NCBI RefSeq assembly: GCF_900109665.1
Contig: NZ_FOAO01000021.1
Location: 1 to 64,000 of the forward strand
Length of the DNA stretch: 64,000 nucleotides
Reading direction: 5' to 3'
Source of the DNA: Blastococcus sp. DSM 46786
Lineage (GTDB): Bacteria; Actinomycetota; Actinomycetes; Mycobacteriales; Geodermatophilaceae
The notes beneath the pieces were generated by a model. It made no database searches, was not told the origin of the DNA, and worked only from the letters and a program-made list of their open reading frames with translations. The translations under genes and the position numbers were made by a program. Below are positions 38,701 through 46,168 of the stretch, piece by piece. The stretch's first letter is position 1. Every line of letters begins with the position of its first letter.

Positions 38701-39408
38701 GAGGTCGTCTTCCAGCTGGCCAACCTGCACGGCGACATCGCCGCCACCGTGCCCGCCGGCGCGGAGACGCCGGTGGATCTGCGGGTGACCGAGACCACCG
38801 AGTACGGCCTGCCGTGGGCCAAGCCCGCCGCCGGCACCACCCAGAACCGCTACGGCTGGCTGGGTACCCACCAACGCGACGCCAGCGCCATCGGCGGGCT
38901 CACCTTGATGGGCGTCCGGCTCTACGCACCCGCCCTCGGCCGCTTCCTCACCGTCGATCCCATTGAGGGCGGCAGCGCGAACGCATACGAGTACTCCGTT
39001 GGCGATCCGATCAACAAGGTTGACCTCGACGGTCGAGCTGTTTGGTTCCTCGTCGCGGCCATAGTGATCCGTGTGGGCGGCCATCTCGCAGCGCGACAGG
39101 CCGCCCGTACAGCGACTCAACGAGCAGCCGCACAGTTCGCTACCCGTTCAGAAACAATGCGGCGTGCGGCAACTACGCCGCGACAACGCAGCATCAACAG
39201 CTTGGACAGCAGAGTATACGAGCACACACTGAAGCTTCGAGACTATAGGGCAAACCCCGGACGTTACGATAATCGTGGGCACCTGTCTCGTGCGGGTAAC
39301 AACGAGGCCAGGCGCCAGGCGATCGTCTCCACTCGCGCCAACCACATCCGGGGCGAGATGCGGGAATGGCGTAGGCAAATCTATCAGCGGCGCGGAGGCT
39401 ACAACTAA
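32764..39408 (+). CDS. Giant secreted RHS protein with LGFP repeats and a C-terminal toxin-like tip
   Basis: The 2,214-residue protein starts at GTG 32764, set by GGAGG five bases upstream. Order of parts: signal peptide (residues 1-39, ending AYA); a beta-rich region (about 90-340); a DNRLRE-type domain (about 356-533: DTFVQSN, SATLSLWEHH, VTWNSQP); four LGFP repeats (about 546-758), three with a cysteine pair; YD-repeat/RHS shell (about 905-2070); RHS core (RYGWLGTHQRD, GRFLTVDP, DPINKVDLDG, ending near 2089). Then comes a hydrophobic segment (AVWFLVAAIVIRVGG) and a basic tip of about 105 residues (YEHTLKLRDYRANPGRYDN, RANHIRGEMREWRRQ) that resembles the Ntox28-type RNase toxins from memory. 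A small probable immunity gene follows. G+C falls to about half in the tip. Toxin activity is inferred. Confidence 0.88.
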   Translation: MRVRRAAAPVVPRRSRGVIGLLTAAVLGFTVVDGVPAYAAPQVDTALPSSAFEGISDDPVPVPSVAEAPAPAPAAGAVEELPPALPDLPDVPALPEGRWHTRDLDELTAALRQAERTGEPVELVSETTETSISFAQPDGTVTVQSAAAPVRTKVDGVWVDVDTTLGFTEDGVRPTAVTGELTFSAGGTQPMVRLSDGESATLRLDWDGRLPEPVLRGSSAIYREVLPHVDLVLTATRQGFEQHVVVRQRPDAETFSALRELKFPMAANGADVVEGEGGELVLEDGGKVLGTAAAPVMWDARTNAQSDEPAAVRPVGLELAETTERGVDATLVLAPDEAFLLAPDTVYPVTIDPTQALGLLGDTFVQSNIANTPQGGATELLVGTYNGGGQVNRSLLVFDASPAFERVVQSATLSLWEHHSFSCTPRWVDIRNAGWFDPATVTWNSQPWIDWRPEGILANANVASGYSSACPDAWVNFDMTGWVQHYADARNETDWTMPLAVTAGSETDSVGWKKFHSGNAGGNVPTLTFAYDGNCDQYNGVLVCGAIRDKYYSSGGPEGPLGMPATSQNCGARDGGCFNHFQGGSVYWSAATGAHMVAGGIREKYAAIGWEYSALGYPTTDQICGGRDGGCYNHFQGGSILWSAATGARAVTGGIWQKYAEIKFENSVLGYPTTDQNCGARDGGCFNHFQGGSIYWTPAHGAHPVTGPIRATWADMGYEYGWLGFPTTDPAQVAGGTRQQFEGGNIVRDERSNTTTVGAGALTRPTQFQRVTQARTELQATAKIRPGGSSYDGVRFQWRSYSLNPSDGWINVDPVALRLPEGGAVVGTWLPVTDQDGGKVSARYQWHATSSISVDGLMQVRACFRLTGTTDERCTGVTQITVDRAGLTGANATSDVGPGTVGLLTGAYAVVGRDVEVSAPHGGLAATRSFASNDPNRAGPLGPGWRMSLAVDEAGADYLSLVDRTETVLITRGDGTQLPFVRKSSSAADVNTYVAEGEASTEGATLTFVPGATGTASSYVLTDLDGDKVTFTRADGGHGHRDGGLFRVTKVEAIRGKAGSTDLAPALTTVAYTAAGNPRLLLAPTDAGAACPDPTITAQPAGCRALEFVYTGTGGAERLQEVRLWAHGAAAAAGELVTGSTPVAARMITMARYGYDSDGWLASVTDPRSGQQVTYTYRTDGRLETITPVGGTATWTLGYDDRQLPRLVSATLDEGPDGLASQRTSVRYGLPLDGSNSALPTLTAAEVKRWGQAAAPTDMTAIFGPDVVPDSAPTAAQWRGAQLLALDVNGRVTNTANFGGTIDQDTGADEAPAWRIATTEYDAEGRGNVVRELSAGNRDRALAAGADAAAEATQAKLLDTVNSYSADGLDLLRSYQPARPVTVAAGDRQVSARTRTTTVYDTGQEAGHPTPGATRHLPVRTTVEAVEIHVGLPAGSTGTDPALPALDGRSRVTVLEYGTPNAWKFGTPTATRVDPGGGAAEVVTRQVLDEQGRTISSTLPAGGTGTTTAATTVKVYYSANSTEPGCARAEWAGWLCKSRSGGAPDAGFALPTTHVTGYDVYGNVTRVVETGAGVTGTADTAYDAVGRARRSGMTGTGTEVGQLRPQVETTYTDAGLVDETRLVGADGAVVGSAAEGTGAIGRAYDGYGRLVSYTDGSGLVTTQSYDSVGRLVQVANEHGTRTIGYDGGGERGSLPTSLTISGVGEFTARYGTDGSLVREELPGGLSATTVRDAAGDAVRLTYVKTAADGSTSEWLKSAASINGFDQVDMYQTSAVTGLPRTNRYGYDDLGRLVSATDWAALQAGGLPTGPSCTRSYTFDVNSNRTGLVQAATAGAPGGTCPATVAASASYGYDSADRLKVDGTRSSLRYDALGRTRVLPSVDTVDGGGDVAIDYYVDDLVAGMAQGGRTTAFDLDAAARRVVRTDTDTAAPGARRTTSLYSGDDDNPDVVREPDNSYTRNIASFGGLAAVVTKNGTAGAEVVFQLANLHGDIAATVPAGAETPVDLRVTETTEYGLPWAKPAAGTTQNRYGWLGTHQRDASAIGGLTLMGVRLYAPALGRFLTVDPIEGGSANAYEYSVGDPINKVDLDGRAVWFLVAAIVIRVGGHLAARQAARTATQRAAAQFATRSETMRRAATTPRQRSINSLDSRVYEHTLKLRDYRANPGRYDNRGHLSRAGNNEARRQAIVSTRANHIRGEMREWRRQIYQRRGGYN
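34465..34950 (+). repeat. Tandem LGFP repeats, 162-bp period
   Basis: Equivalent points (the codons of Q-N/I-C) occur at 34465, 34627 and 34789, exactly 162 bases (54 residues) apart; a fourth, degenerate unit follows. Each of the first three reads LGMP/LGYP...C-x6-C-F/Y-NHFQGGS-(V/I)-(Y/L)-W. The fourth lacks the cysteine segment and has LGFPTTD...QFEGGN. LGFP repeats bind cell-wall polymers in other Actinobacteria. Confidence 0.9.
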
Positions 39409-39409
39409 A

Positions 39410-39700
39410 ATGACCACTATCTCGATGCGCGTACTTGAAGAGGCTCTCGCTCTTGTGGCTGAGCATGTTCGCCAAACCGTGGGGGACAGTGTCTACATCG
39501 AGCATGACTACTTTTGGTCCGTCCCGGCGGACGAGCTTTACAACATTGACCAACCGCCCGGCGACCTGACTTTGGGGCAACTGAGCGAGTGTCTTCAGCA
39601 AATCGAATCCCTGGTCAACGAGCCCGACGACGTAATCGCGTATCACATGGTGTGGCTTGGTGAACTGCTGAAGGCCGTAGGCCACAAAGTTGTCGGCTAG
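39410..39700 (+). CDS. Probable immunity protein for the RHS toxin
   Basis: ATG 39410 lies one base after the RHS stop and gives 96 residues. A frame from 39275 exists, but it overlaps the toxin codons and its extra residues are not protein-like. The protein is acidic (EHDYFWSVP, ELYNIDQPPGDLTLGQLSE, EPDDVIAYHMVWLGELL), opposite in charge to the basic toxin tip. The DYxW-x-P and LT-x-GQLS pattern resembles small CDI/RHS immunity-type proteins from memory. Base composition is as low in G+C as the toxin tip and unlike all neighbours, pointing to joint acquisition. Role inferred from position, size and charge. Confidence 0.72.
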   Translation: MTTISMRVLEEALALVAEHVRQTVGDSVYIEHDYFWSVPADELYNIDQPPGDLTLGQLSECLQQIESLVNEPDDVIAYHMVWLGELLKAVGHKVVG

Positions 39701-39880
39701 ACCCGAATGACTCCACGAGCGATGCCGGATGGGGAGTCAGCTGCGAAGTAGTAGCCCAGTTGATCTTGACACAACTAGCTAGGACATGCGGACTGCGTGA
39801 CGGAATCGCCGTTGGTGCGCGGCCGACCGTCGGCGGAGGGCTCTGGAGAAAGTGTTCGCCCTGCCTGGGAGACTGCTCCC

Positions 39881-41629
39881 GTGCTGTTGCGGATGTCGAC
39901 CCTGTTCCTGCGGACCCTTCGGGACGACCCGGCCGACGCCGAGGTCGCCAGCCACCGCCTGCTCGCGCGGGCCGGCTACATCCGGCGGGCCGCCCCCGGC
40001 GGGTTCACCTGGCTGCCGCTGGGCTTCCGCGTGTTCCGCAACGTCGAGCGCATCGTCCGCGAGGAGATGGACGCGATGGGCGCACAGGAGGTGCACTTCC
40101 CCTCGCTGCTGCCCAGGGAGCCCTACGAGGCCACCGGCCGCTGGACCGAGTACGGCGACAACCTCTTCCGGCTCAAGGACCGCCGCGGCGTGGACCACCT
40201 GCTCGGCCCCACGCACGAGGAGATGTTCACGCTCCTGGTGAAGGACCTGTACTCGTCGTACAAGGACCTGCCGCTCTCGCTCTACCAGATCCAGACGAAG
40301 TTCCGGGACGAGGCGCGGCCCCGGGCCGGATTGCTGCGCGGCCGCGAGTTCACGATGAAGGACAGCTACTCCTTCGACGTCGACGACGCCGGGCTGGACC
40401 AGTCCTACGCCGCGCACCGCGACGCCTACATCAAGATCTTCGACCGGCTCGGCCTGGAGTACGCCATCGTCTCGGCGATGTCAGGTGCCATGGGCGGCTC
40501 CAGGAGCGAGGAGTTCCTGCACCCGACCGAGATCGGCGAGGACACCTTCGTCCGCTCGGCCGGCGGCTACGCGGCCAACGTCGAGGCGGTCACCACCGTC
40601 GTCCCCGACGAGATCCCGCTCGAGGGCCTGCCCGAGGCACACGTCGAGGACACCCCCGACACCCCGACCATCGAGACGCTCGTCGCCGTCGCCCAGCAGA
40701 TGTTCCCCGACGCCGGCTACACCGCGGCCTCGACGCTCAAGAATGTCGTCGTCACGCTGGTGCACCCCGACGGCACCCGCGAGCCGCTGGTCATCGGCAT
40801 CCCCGGCAACCGGGACGTCGACGCCAAGCGGCTGGAGGCGCAGGTCGCCCCGGCCGAGGTCGAGCCGTTCACCGAGTTCGACGCGCACCCGGCGCTGGTC
40901 AAGGGCTACATCGGCCCGCAGGTGCTCGGTAGCGAGAGCGAGTCGAAGATCCGCTACCTGGTCGACCCGCGGGTCGTCCGCGGCACCCGCTGGATCACCG
41001 GCGCCAACGCGCCCGGCGAGCACGTGTTCGACCTGGTGGCCGGGCGTGACTTCACCTGGGACGGCGTCATCGAGGCCGCCGAGGTACTGGCCGGCGACCC
41101 CGCGCCCGACGGCTCCGGCCCGCTGGAGCTCGCCCGGGGCGTGGAGATGGGCCACATCTTCCAGCTGGGCCGCAAGTACGCCGAGGCGCTGGACCTCAAG
41201 GTGCTCGACGAGAACGGCAAGCTCGTCACCGTCACCATGGGCTCCTACGGCATCGGCGTCTCCCGCGCGGTGGCCGCGATCGCCGAGTCCACCCACGACG
41301 AGCTCGGGCTGGTCTGGCCGCGCGAGGTCGCCCCGGCCGACGTGCACGTCGTCGCCACCGGGAAGGACGCAGCCATCTTCGAGACCGCCGAGTCCCTCGC
41401 CGCCGAGCTGGTCGCCGCCGGCCTCACCGTGCTCTACGACGACCGGCCGAAGGTGAGCCCCGGCGTGAAGTTCAAGGACGCCGAGCTGCTCGGGATGCCG
41501 ACGATCGTCACCGTGGGGCGCGGCCTGGCCGAGGGCGTCCTGGAGCTGCGCGACCGCGCTACGGGCGAGCGCGAGGAGATCCCCGTGGCCGACGCCGCAT
41601 CCCGCGTGCTGGCCGCCGTCCGCGTCTGA
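39881..41629 (+). CDS. proS: Prolyl-tRNA synthetase, bacterial type
   Basis: The 582-residue class II synthetase has motif 1 around [19 protein letters not shown], motif 2 [21 protein letters not shown], and motif 3 [17 protein letters not shown]. The editing (INS) domain lies between motifs 2 and 3, about residues 220-390, so it can clear Ala-tRNAPro. A C-terminal anticodon-binding domain follows. GGGAG stands nine bases before GTG 39881, which gives [14 protein letters not shown]; a longer frame from 39797 lacks this support. The 180-base gap before it holds a weak stem (39708-39739) and no gene. Confidence 0.96.
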   Translation: MLLRMSTLFLRTLRDDPADAEVASHRLLARAGYIRRAAPGGFTWLPLGFRVFRNVERIVREEMDAMGAQEVHFPSLLPREPYEATGRWTEYGDNLFRLKDRRGVDHLLGPTHEEMFTLLVKDLYSSYKDLPLSLYQIQTKFRDEARPRAGLLRGREFTMKDSYSFDVDDAGLDQSYAAHRDAYIKIFDRLGLEYAIVSAMSGAMGGSRSEEFLHPTEIGEDTFVRSAGGYAANVEAVTTVVPDEIPLEGLPEAHVEDTPDTPTIETLVAVAQQMFPDAGYTAASTLKNVVVTLVHPDGTREPLVIGIPGNRDVDAKRLEAQVAPAEVEPFTEFDAHPALVKGYIGPQVLGSESESKIRYLVDPRVVRGTRWITGANAPGEHVFDLVAGRDFTWDGVIEAAEVLAGDPAPDGSGPLELARGVEMGHIFQLGRKYAEALDLKVLDENGKLVTVTMGSYGIGVSRAVAAIAESTHDELGLVWPREVAPADVHVVATGKDAAIFETAESLAAELVAAGLTVLYDDRPKVSPGVKFKDAELLGMPTIVTVGRGLAEGVLELRDRATGEREEIPVADAASRVLAAVRV

Positions 41630-41662
41630 CCGCCCCCTGAGCCCGAGGAACCTGATCATGGA

Positions 41663-41698
41663 GCGTCCTCCCTCACGGTGCACGGTGAGGGAGGACGC
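41663..41698 (+). terminator. Terminator hairpin after proS
   Basis: GCGTCCTCCCTCAC (41663-41676) pairs perfectly with 41685-41698, a 14-bp stem with an 8-base loop, 34 bases past the proS stop. The rest of the 294-base gap before rpsP should hold the rpsP promoter, but I could not place it. GAGGAG lies 12 bases before the rpsP start. Confidence 0.7.
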
Positions 41699-41923
41699 GC
41701 CGCGGTGGGGGAGGACGGCGACCGGCGGCTGCGGTCGGGGTGGTCGCCGGGGCCGACCCGGCTGCGTGCCCGCCCCGTCCGGCCGTCTGGCATCATGGTC
41801 GGTCGAACACGGCGTCGGCGGCCCTCTCACCGGTGACGTGCGTGTCCCTGGCTCCGCCCCGGCGTACCCCCACACGTCGCCCGGCGAGCACCCGAAACGC
41901 GTTCGAGGAGAACACCACACACC

Positions 41924-42391
41924 GTGGCCACCAAGATCAAGCTCATGCGCCTGGGCAAGATGCGCGCCCCGTACTACCGCATCGTCGTCGCCGACGCCCG
42001 CACCAAGCGGGACGGCCGCTCGATCGAGACGATCGGCAAGTACCACCCGAAGGAGGACCCCTCCTTCATCGAGGTCGACAGCGAGCGGGCGCAGTACTGG
42101 CTGGGTGTCGGCGCGCAGCCGACCGAGGCCGTCGCCGCCATCTTCCGCGTGACCGGTGACTGGCAGAAGTTCAAGGGCGAGGCCGCGCCGCCGCCCATGA
42201 GGGTCGCCGCCCCGAAGCCGGACAAGAAGGCCCTCTACGAGGAGGCCGTCCGCGCGGGCATGGGCGAGGAGCCGGCTGCCGGCGCCACCACCCCGAAGAA
42301 GAAGGCCGCCCCCAAGGCCGAGGCTCCCAAGGCGGACGCCGCCGAGGCTTCCGCGGCCGAGGCTGCTCCGGCCGAGACGCCGGCCGGGTAA
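41924..42391 (+). CDS. rpsP: 30S ribosomal protein S16
   Basis: The first ~85 residues are a standard S16 ([42 protein letters not shown]). A ~65-residue alanine-lysine-proline tail follows, a length common in Actinobacteria. It is the first gene of rpsP-khpA-rimM-trmD and starts with GTG. Confidence 0.96.
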   Translation: MATKIKLMRLGKMRAPYYRIVVADARTKRDGRSIETIGKYHPKEDPSFIEVDSERAQYWLGVGAQPTEAVAAIFRVTGDWQKFKGEAAPPPMRVAAPKPDKKALYEEAVRAGMGEEPAAGATTPKKKAAPKAEAPKADAAEASAAEAAPAETPAG

Positions 42392-42394
42392 GAC

Positions 42395-42631
42395 GTGCTC
42401 GAAGAAGCGCTCGAGCACCTGGTCAGGGGCATCGTCGACAACCCCGACGACGTCACCGTCGACCTGCTCACCAACCGCCGCGGCAAGACCCTCGAGGTCC
42501 GCGTCCACCCGGACGACCTCGGCAAGGTCATCGGCCGCGGTGGGCGCACCGCCAAGGCGCTGCGCCAGGTGATGACCGGGGTCGGCGGACGAGGCCTGCG
42601 GGTCGACGTCGTCGACACCGACGGGCGCTGA
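42395..42631 (+). CDS. khpA: KH-domain RNA-binding protein KhpA
   Basis: This 78-residue single KH domain has the RNA-binding GxxG loop in [14 protein letters not shown]. KhpA acts with KhpB on RNAs affecting cell division and elongation in other bacteria. It lies three bases after rpsP in the conserved operon and starts with GTG. Confidence 0.92.
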   Translation: MLEEALEHLVRGIVDNPDDVTVDLLTNRRGKTLEVRVHPDDLGKVIGRGGRTAKALRQVMTGVGGRGLRVDVVDTDGR

Positions 42632-42643
42632 GCACCCGCTCCT

Positions 42644-43189
42644 TTGAGCACCCAGAACGAACCCACCGACACCGTGGTGGTCGGCCGCATCGGCCGGCCC
42701 CACGGTGTCCGTGGTCTGGCCACCGTCGAGGTGCGCACCGACGACCCCGAGGGGCGCTTCGCCCCCGGGGCGGTGCTGCTGACCGATCCCGCCGAACGCG
42801 GCCCGCTGACCGTCGTCGACCGGCGGTGGCACAGCGGAACCCTGCTGCTCCAGCTCGCCGCGCCGGACGGTGCCGTCTACGACGTCCGCGAGGCCGTCGA
42901 CGAGCTGCGCAACACCCTGCTGCTGGTCCGGGTCGCCGACCTCCCCGAACTCGACGACCCCGAGTCCTACTACGACCACCAGCTCGTCGGCCTGGCCGCC
43001 CGACTCCCCGACGGCACGGCGCTCGGCGAGGTCACCGCCGTCCGCCACGAGGCACAGGAGCTGCTGGTCGTCCGCCGCGCGGAGGGCGGGGACGCGCTGA
43101 TCCCGTTCGTGACGGCGATCGTGCCGACCGTCGACGTCGCCGGTGGCTTCGTCGTCGTCGACCCGCCCGAGGGGTTGCTCGACCTGTGA
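42644..43189 (+). CDS. rimM: Ribosome maturation factor RimM
   Basis: This 181-residue protein helps 30S head assembly by binding S19. The RimM domain begins [14 protein letters not shown], and a PRC barrel follows ([22 protein letters not shown]). The start is a TTG at 42644 with no clear ribosome site, giving MSTQNEPTD; the next in-frame start would cut conserved residues. The stop overlaps the trmD start. Confidence 0.93.
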   Translation: MSTQNEPTDTVVVGRIGRPHGVRGLATVEVRTDDPEGRFAPGAVLLTDPAERGPLTVVDRRWHSGTLLLQLAAPDGAVYDVREAVDELRNTLLLVRVADLPELDDPESYYDHQLVGLAARLPDGTALGEVTAVRHEAQELLVVRRAEGGDALIPFVTAIVPTVDVAGGFVVVDPPEGLLDL

Positions 43190-44001
43190 GCGAACAGGGG
43201 CGTGAGCATCGCAGCGAGGAACGAGCGAGGAGCGGAGCGGCCCGCGGTAGCGAACCGGAGGCGCAGAGCTTCCGGATCGACGTCGTCACGATCTTCCCGG
43301 AGTACCTTGCGCCGCTGCGCCAGTCGCTGCTGGGCAAGGCCATCGAGCGGGGCCTGGTCGCCGTCGGCGTGCACGACCTGCGCCAGTGGACGGACGACGT
43401 GCACCGCACCGTCGACGACGCCCCCTACGGCGGCGGCCCCGGCATGGTCATGAAGCCCGAGCCGTGGGGGCGTGCGCTCGACGCCGTCCGCCCACCCGGC
43501 ACCCGGCTGGTGGTCCCGACCCCCGCGGGCCGGCCGTTCACCCACGCGATGGCGGTGGAGTGGGCGTCCGAGCCCGGGCTGGTGTTCGCCTGCGGCCGCT
43601 ACGAGGGCATCGACCAACGGGTCGCCGACTGGGCGGCCGGCGCCGGACCGGTCTCGGAGGTCTCCATCGGCGACTACGTGCTCGCCGGCGGGGAGTCCGC
43701 CGTGCTGGTGATGACCGAGGCCGTCACCCGGCTCATCCCCGGCGTGCTGGGCAACCGCGAGTCCGCCGAGCTCGACTCGCACGCCGACGGGCTGCTCGAG
43801 GGCCCCTCGTACACGCGGCCGGCCAACTGGCGGGGCCACGAGGTGCCGCCGGTGCTGCTGTCGGGCGACCACGCGGCGATCGACCGCTGGCGGCGCGCCG
43901 AATCGCTGCGCCGCACCGCCGCCCGCCGTCCCGACCTGCTGGCCGCCCTCCCTGAGGGCTCGCTCACCGACGCGGAGCGGGCGGCGCCGGCCGGTGGGTG
44001 A
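43186..44001 (+). CDS. trmD: tRNA (guanine(37)-N1)-methyltransferase
   Basis: TrmD methylates G37 of tRNAs to prevent frameshifting. It has the SPOUT knot motifs: [34 protein letters not shown] and [11 protein letters not shown]. From GTG 43186 (overlapping rimM) the product has 271 residues, but the first ~28 ([20 protein letters not shown]...) are not part of the family and come from a GAGCG-rich repeat. No other in-frame start is available before FRIDVVT. Confidence 0.94.
   Translation: MSEQGREHRSEERARSGAARGSEPEAQSFRIDVVTIFPEYLAPLRQSLLGKAIERGLVAVGVHDLRQWTDDVHRTVDDAPYGGGPGMVMKPEPWGRALDAVRPPGTRLVVPTPAGRPFTHAMAVEWASEPGLVFACGRYEGIDQRVADWAAGAGPVSEVSIGDYVLAGGESAVLVMTEAVTRLIPGVLGNRESAELDSHADGLLEGPSYTRPANWRGHEVPPVLLSGDHAAIDRWRRAESLRRTAARRPDLLAALPEGSLTDAERAAPAGG
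43194..43246 (+). repeat. GAGCG-type low-complexity repeat inside the trmD 5' end
   Basis: Imperfect repeats of GAGCGAGG, GAACGAG and GAGCGGAGCG run through the first ~20 codons of trmD. The stretch is purine-rich and differs from coding sequence around it. It encodes the extra Arg/Ser/Glu-rich N-terminus. It looks like a dispersed intergenic element now translated. Confidence 0.5.
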
Positions 44002-44491
44002 GCGGCCGGTCCAGCGGACGACGGCTCGCGTCGCCGTCCTCGACCCGGACGGCCGGGTGCTGCTGCTCGGCGCCCGCCTGCCCGATCCCTCCGTGCCGCC
44101 CGGCGAGGTGCTGTTCTGGTACACGCCCGGCGGGGGAGTGGAGGACGGCGAGACGCTGCGCGCGGCCGCCGTCCGGGAGCTGGCCGAGGAGATCGGGCTG
44201 CACGTAGAGGTCGCCGCGCTCGAGGGTCCCGTGTGGCTGCGCAGGCACGTCGGGCCGTTCGGCGAGCAGGTGTTCGACACCCGCGAGACGTTCTTCGTGC
44301 TGCGCGACGTCGTCCACGACGTGGTCCCCGGCGCGCTGACCGAGCTGGAGCTGCTCGCCGACGAGCCGCACCGGTGGTGGTCGACGGGCGAGCTGGCGGC
44401 GGGCCGGGCTTTCGTCCCGGCCGATCTCCCGGCGCTGGTGGCGGAGCTGCGGGCGGGACCGTGGACGGGGCCGCCGCGCATCGTCGCCTGA
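43994..44491 (+). CDS. NUDIX hydrolase
   Basis: This 165-residue protein has an intact NUDIX box, G-x5-E-x7-REUxEExGU, read as [24 protein letters not shown] in two parts (box start GGGVEDGE, core RELAEEIG). NUDIX enzymes hydrolyse nucleoside diphosphates linked to another group; the substrate is unknown. It overlaps the end of trmD by eight bases and lies between trmD and rplS, as in several Actinobacteria. Confidence 0.88.
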   Translation: MGERPVQRTTARVAVLDPDGRVLLLGARLPDPSVPPGEVLFWYTPGGGVEDGETLRAAAVRELAEEIGLHVEVAALEGPVWLRRHVGPFGEQVFDTRETFFVLRDVVHDVVPGALTELELLADEPHRWWSTGELAAGRAFVPADLPALVAELRAGPWTGPPRIVA

Positions 44492-44531
44492 CGATGTGGC
44501 ACAGTAGAGAGTCGCTGCTGACCGACGGCCG

Positions 44532-44599
44532 GGCTGTCGGGAGCTCCGCACCGGAGCCGCAGCTCCCCGGAACGGACAGCCGGGGCGTTCCGCTGTCCG
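44532..44599 (+). promoter_or_regulatory. Possible structured leader of rplS with alternative stems
   Basis: CGGACAGC (44573-44580) pairs with GCTGTCCG (44592-44599). The same segment can instead pair with GGCTGTC (44532-44538), via GACAGCC at 44575-44581, so the two stems exclude each other. A further stem, GGGAGCT/AGCTCCC, lies between. The leader precedes rplS by about 40 bases and could be an attenuator. Seen as pairing only. Confidence 0.35.
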
Positions 44600-44637
44600 A
44601 ACCGAGAACGAGCCACCTGAGACTGAGGACTGCCGAG

Positions 44638-44994
44638 ATGAACACCCTGGACGCACTCGACGCCGACTCGTTGCGCGACGACATCCCCTCGTTCCGCCCG
44701 GGTGACACCGTCAAGGTGCACGTCCGCGTCATCGAGGGCAACCGCTCGCGCATCCAGGTCTTCCAGGGCGTCGTCATCCGCCGTCAGGGCGGGGGCATCC
44801 GCGAGACCTTCACCGTGCGCAAGGTCAGCTTCGGTGTCGGGGTCGAGCGCACCTTCCCGGTGCACACCCCGGTCGTCGAGAAGATCGAGGTGCTGACCCG
44901 CGGTGACGTGCGCCGCGCCAAGCTGTACTACCTCCGCGAGCTGCGCGGCAAGGCCGCCAAGATCAAGGAGAAGCGCGAGACCGTCGCGCGCTGA
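44638..44994 (+). CDS. rplS: 50S ribosomal protein L19
   Basis: The 118-residue L19 has the family core [32 protein letters not shown] and [10 protein letters not shown], ending [22 protein letters not shown]19 lies at the 30S-50S interface. The ATG at 44638 is fixed by the family N-terminus [13 protein letters not shown]. An unusual 146-base leader lies upstream. Confidence 0.96.
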   Translation: MNTLDALDADSLRDDIPSFRPGDTVKVHVRVIEGNRSRIQVFQGVVIRRQGGGIRETFTVRKVSFGVGVERTFPVHTPVVEKIEVLTRGDVRRAKLYYLRELRGKAAKIKEKRETVAR

Positions 44995-45059
44995 CCTCTC
45001 CGCGAGGACACGCCTGAAGCCGGCCCGACCGGCTGGAACTCGGCGGGTCTCCCGCGCCG

Positions 45060-45065
45060 TACGCT
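45060..45065 (+). promoter_or_regulatory. Probable -10 element of a leaderless lepB mRNA
   Basis: TACGCT ends eight bases before the lepB ATG and no ribosome-binding site lies between. This is the spacing expected for a leaderless actinobacterial transcript. The element sits in the 79-base gap after rplS, so lepB can be expressed apart from rplS. Confidence 0.5.
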
Positions 45066-45073
45066 GGCTCCTG

Positions 45074-46021
45074 ATGAGCAGCGACCGGCCCGGGGGGCCC
45101 GCCGACGTCGTCCCGGGCGAACCCGACGAACCCGACGACACCACGGGAGCCGCGCCGGCGGCCGACGCCGGCCGGCGGCGCCGGAAGGACGACGCGAAGA
45201 AGGGCTCGCTGCTGCGCGAGCTGCCCGTCCTGCTGCTGATCGCCTTCGTGCTCGCCCTCGTCGTCAAGACGTTCTTCGTGCAGGCGTTCTTCATCCCGTC
45301 CGGCTCGATGGAGCAGACCCTGCACGGCTGCACCGGGTGCACCGGTGACCGGGTGCTGGTCAACAAGGTGCCTTACTGGTTCGGCGAGCCCGAGCCCGGC
45401 GACATCGTCGTCTTCCGCGGCCCCGACACCTGGACGCCGGAGATCACGGTCGAGGAGCCGGGCAACTGGTTCACCGGCGCGCTGCTGTGGTTGGGCCGCA
45501 CGATCGGCGTCGCACCGCCGAGCGAGGACGACTTCGTCAAGCGCGTCATCGCCACCGAGGGCCAGACCGTGCAGTGCTGCGACGTCGAGGGCCGGATCAC
45601 CGTCGACGGCGAACCGCTCGAGGAGCCCTACATCTTCGAGGACACGCCCATCGAGACCCGGCCGTTCGGCCCGGTGACGGTGCCCGAGGGGCGGCTGTGG
45701 GTGATGGGTGACCACCGGTCGGCGTCGGCGGACTCCCGCTCGCACGTGGGCGACCAGTACGCGGGCACCATCGGCGTCGACGACGTCATCGGCAAGGCCG
45801 CGGTCATCGTCTGGCCGCTGGACCGGTTCGGGCTGCTGAGTTCACCGGACATCCAGGGCGTCGAGGCGAGCGGGGCCGTGCCGCTGGTCGCTCCCGCGGG
45901 TGCGGTGAGCCCGGTCGGTGCGGTGGCGGTGCTGCCCTACGCGGTCGGGTTGGCCGGCGCGGTGCCGATCACCGCCTGGCGCCGACGCCGGCGGTCGCGG
46001 GAGGTCCTGCCCTCGCGGTGA
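45074..46021 (+). CDS. lepB: Signal peptidase I
   Basis: This 315-residue membrane protease removes signal peptides. An N-terminal helix (residues 47-70) is followed at once by the catalytic serine in IPSGSMEQ (Ser78). The general-base lysine is in DFVKRVIATEGQ, and GDHRSASADSRSH is the last conserved box. A second hydrophobic segment near the C-terminus (about 270-305) ends in an arginine cluster, so both ends may be anchored. A short CTGCTG insertion follows the serine. The two RHS proteins in this window are plausible clients. Confidence 0.94.
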   Translation: MSSDRPGGPADVVPGEPDEPDDTTGAAPAADAGRRRRKDDAKKGSLLRELPVLLLIAFVLALVVKTFFVQAFFIPSGSMEQTLHGCTGCTGDRVLVNKVPYWFGEPEPGDIVVFRGPDTWTPEITVEEPGNWFTGALLWLGRTIGVAPPSEDDFVKRVIATEGQTVQCCDVEGRITVDGEPLEEPYIFEDTPIETRPFGPVTVPEGRLWVMGDHRSASADSRSHVGDQYAGTIGVDDVIGKAAVIVWPLDRFGLLSSPDIQGVEASGAVPLVAPAGAVSPVGAVAVLPYAVGLAGAVPITAWRRRRRSREVLPSR

Positions 46022-46168
46022 TGGTCGAGCCGTTACCGGAGTGATCCGGACGTGCGCCACCAATGGTGCGGAAAAGTGCGGAAAGAATTGCTGGAAAAGC
46101 ATTCAAGCAACCGATTCACCCTTCCGATGGAGTGATTGCACGTTCCCGGAAGTGAAACGGAGTCAGTT

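Noticed and set aside
34690-39120. A 1,476-residue open frame on the minus strand
   Set aside because: It is the shadow of the large RHS gene; it has no domain and is typical of long false frames in high-G+C DNA.
39275-39409. Longer immunity-protein start at 39275 inside the RHS gene
   Set aside because: The added residues are read from the toxin codons in another frame and do not look like protein; ATG 39410 sits right after the RHS stop.
39766-39771. TTGACA as promoter of proS
   Set aside because: No -10 follows at 16-18 bases, so I could not support a promoter there.
40481-43048. A long minus-strand frame across proS, rpsP, khpA and rimM
   Set aside because: It runs opposite four clear genes and its residues are low-complexity.
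46136-46168. TTG start for the LuxR-type regulator at 46136
   Set aside because: It has no ribosome site, while GTG 46169 has GGAG six bases upstream and the family domain begins after it.
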